Assembly: GCA_040779345.1 (NCBI GenBank)
Contig: JBFONU010000001.1
Coordinates: 124,001-188,000 of the forward strand
Source of the DNA: Thalassotalea_H sp040779345
GTDB lineage: Bacteria; Pseudomonadota; Gammaproteobacteria; Enterobacterales; Alteromonadaceae
DNA: 64,000 bases
Reading direction: 5' to 3'
In this document: one piece after another, positions 62,986 through 64,000 of the stretch
Position numbering within the stretch: position 1 is the first letter of the stretch
How the letters are laid out: each line of letters begins with the position of its first letter
Notes under the pieces: model-generated
Databases searched by the model: none
What the model saw: the letters and a program-made list of their open reading frames with translations, nothing else
Told to the model about the DNA's origin: nothing
Program-made: the position numbers and the translations under genes

Positions 62986-63729
62986 ATGGAACGTATATCG
63001 AATGATTTTTTAAGAGCAAGTCAGTTTGGTGATAACCAAACAAAACCTGTATTAGCTAATACCCGTAAACGTTCTCAAGGAGACCTTGCCATTCTTTCCC
63101 AGTGCTCGCTAGACATGGATGTCTTTTCTGTTGGCGATATTGGTCGTCAAAATATTGAACAATTCATTAGGCATGGCTTCGCTAAAAGTTATGGGGCTGA
63201 CATATCGGTGAATATGCCTTGGGTATTGGCTATTAAAGAGGGAAAATTTAAAGCCGGCTTGGGCATAAGAAGTGCGATACAAACGCTATTTGTTGAGCAA
63301 TATCTGGACAAACCCATTGAACAATATATTTCAACTTTGGCTGATAACGTTGCCCGTAAAGAAATTGCCGAAATAGGCAATTTATACAGCAATGCCAAGC
63401 GATTTACTTTACCACTATTTTTGGTTACCGCCGTTTCCTTATTTTGTAATCACTATCGCTATATGGTGTTTTCGGGTACTGAGCATGTTTTAAAATTAAT
63501 CAAAAATACCGGCATAGAGACGACCTTTATTTCCACTGCTGATAAAGAGAAGCTTTTACCATCAAACGATGATTGGGGGAGTTATTACGACACTAAACCC
63601 AATGTCGTGTGCGTATCATTAACGGGGGTTATGAAAATCATTGAAGCCAATGAGTTATTCTCTGCGATGTTTACCGCCTTAAGCCCTAAAATTATTAGTA
63701 CAACTTCTCGTTTAAAGAGAGGCCTGTAA
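62986..63729 (+). CDS. Thermostable-haemolysin-family protein
   Basis: A 247-residue protein of the family named after Vibrio thermostable haemolysin (conserved YGADISVNMPWVLAI block and an ALGIR-like GLGIRSA). It has no signal peptide. The family is usually encoded next to acyl-CoA-ligase-like enzymes and its fold resembles acyltransferases or autoinducer synthases, so the haemolysin label may mislead. AGAGG sets the start at ATG 62986. The stop overlaps the next ATG (TAATG), so the two are translated together. Confidence 0.8.
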   Translation: MERISNDFLRASQFGDNQTKPVLANTRKRSQGDLAILSQCSLDMDVFSVGDIGRQNIEQFIRHGFAKSYGADISVNMPWVLAIKEGKFKAGLGIRSAIQTLFVEQYLDKPIEQYISTLADNVARKEIAEIGNLYSNAKRFTLPLFLVTAVSLFCNHYRYMVFSGTEHVLKLIKNTGIETTFISTADKEKLLPSNDDWGSYYDTKPNVVCVSLTGVMKIIEANELFSAMFTALSPKIISTTSRLKRGL

Positions 63730-64000
63730 TGAAAGCATTACTAGAAGGTTATCAGGGGGGTGATATTGCCATTGAATCTAGCACAGGCGATCTTTCTTAT
63801 GATTTACTCTTTGAAAAGGTTGAAAAGCTGTCATTGTGGTTGCAAGAGCAAGGTGCAACATCGGTATGTGTTTATGCTCAAAATTCTGTCGATTGGATCA
63901 TCATTGATTTAGCGTGCCAGCAATCAGACATTATCTTTACTCCGATCCCGTTATTTTTTAGTGCGATGCAATTTGATAGCCTTCTCTCATCAGTGCAACC
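63729..64000 (+). CDS. AMP-binding acyl-CoA ligase-like enzyme, cut by window end
   Basis: The first 90 codons run to the window edge. TGDLSYDLLFEKVEKLSLWL and VCVYAQNSVDWIIIDLACQQSDIIFTPIP (cited as SVDWIIIDLACQQ) match the N-terminal region of adenylate-forming enzymes, where substrates are activated as acyl-AMP. The key AMP-binding motif lies beyond the edge. Coupling to the upstream gene by TAATG suggests one pathway. Confidence 0.75.
   Translation, partial: MKALLEGYQGGDIAIESSTGDLSYDLLFEKVEKLSLWLQEQGATSVCVYAQNSVDWIIIDLACQQSDIIFTPIPLFFSAMQFDSLLSSVQ

Noticed and set aside
1..64000. CRISPR arrays, IS elements, tRNA genes, prophage
   Set aside because: Short repeats found are coding repeats or a pentamer tract; no spaced direct repeats, transposase, integrase or tRNA-like fold was recognised.

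Overview
The window reads as a chromosomal segment of a low-GC marine gammaproteobacterium of the order Alteromonadales, most likely Colwelliaceae (Colwellia/Thalassotalea type). This is inferred from AT-rich codon use and from the order rpsF-priB-rpsR-rplI, csrD/mshH, a complete MSHA type IV pilus locus, mreBCD, maf, rng, yhdP, nit, tldD. That order matches the csrD-msh-mre synteny known from Shewanella and Vibrio. I see no tRNA, rRNA, IS element, prophage or CRISPR array. Both edges cut genes: a GH20 hexosaminidase on the left and an AMP-binding enzyme on the right.

Layout. 1-2.4 kb: hexosaminidase tail and an SMP-30-like exported protein. 2.4-4.1 kb: ribosomal operon with a good promoter, a probable S6:S18-binding leader and a terminator. 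4.2-27.6 kb: MSHA locus from mshH to mshQ. It is unusual in four ways: a PLP enzyme gene lies between mshH and mshI; a PglL/Wzy_C-type oligosaccharyltransferase gene lies antisense right after mshA; a second MshA-like prepilin gene follows it; and a PEP-CTERM protein gene lies between mshP and mshQ. 27.8-38.7 kb: cell shape and envelope housekeeping. 38.8-41.6 kb: a probable Zur-controlled zinc uptake unit (small exported Cys protein plus a TonB receptor with four His/Glu-rich stretches). 41.7-50.8 kb: S1-type RNA-binding protein, TerB-like protein, NagX-like membrane protein, RND efflux pair and PIN-PhoH ATPase. 50.9-52.7 kb: a probable secreted HExxH peptidase and two small proteins.

52.8-57.1 kb: an HdfR-like LysR regulator divergent from rimK, an M14 deacylase, rimB and an MscS channel, with a perfect 19-bp dyad in the divergent promoter region. 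57.1-61.3 kb (minus strand): a tightly packed four-gene operon encoding an exported cupredoxin-like protein, a membrane GGDEF/EAL protein with a periplasmic sensor region and an intact EAL domain, a DUF3034 outer-membrane-type protein, and a lipoprotein truncated haemoglobin. I consider this operon the best candidate for an undescribed system: a periplasmic copper/haem sensing module coupled to c-di-GMP breakdown. 61.6-64 kb: a second MscS-like channel with a (GTTAT)5 repeat before its start, then a thermostable-haemolysin-family gene translationally coupled to an acyl-CoA-ligase-like gene.

The parts may connect through c-di-GMP. MshE carries an MshEN c-di-GMP-binding domain, MshH is a degenerate GGDEF/EAL protein, and the operon at 57-61 kb encodes a probable phosphodiesterase. 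All functional calls rest on reading the protein sequences; no database search was run.
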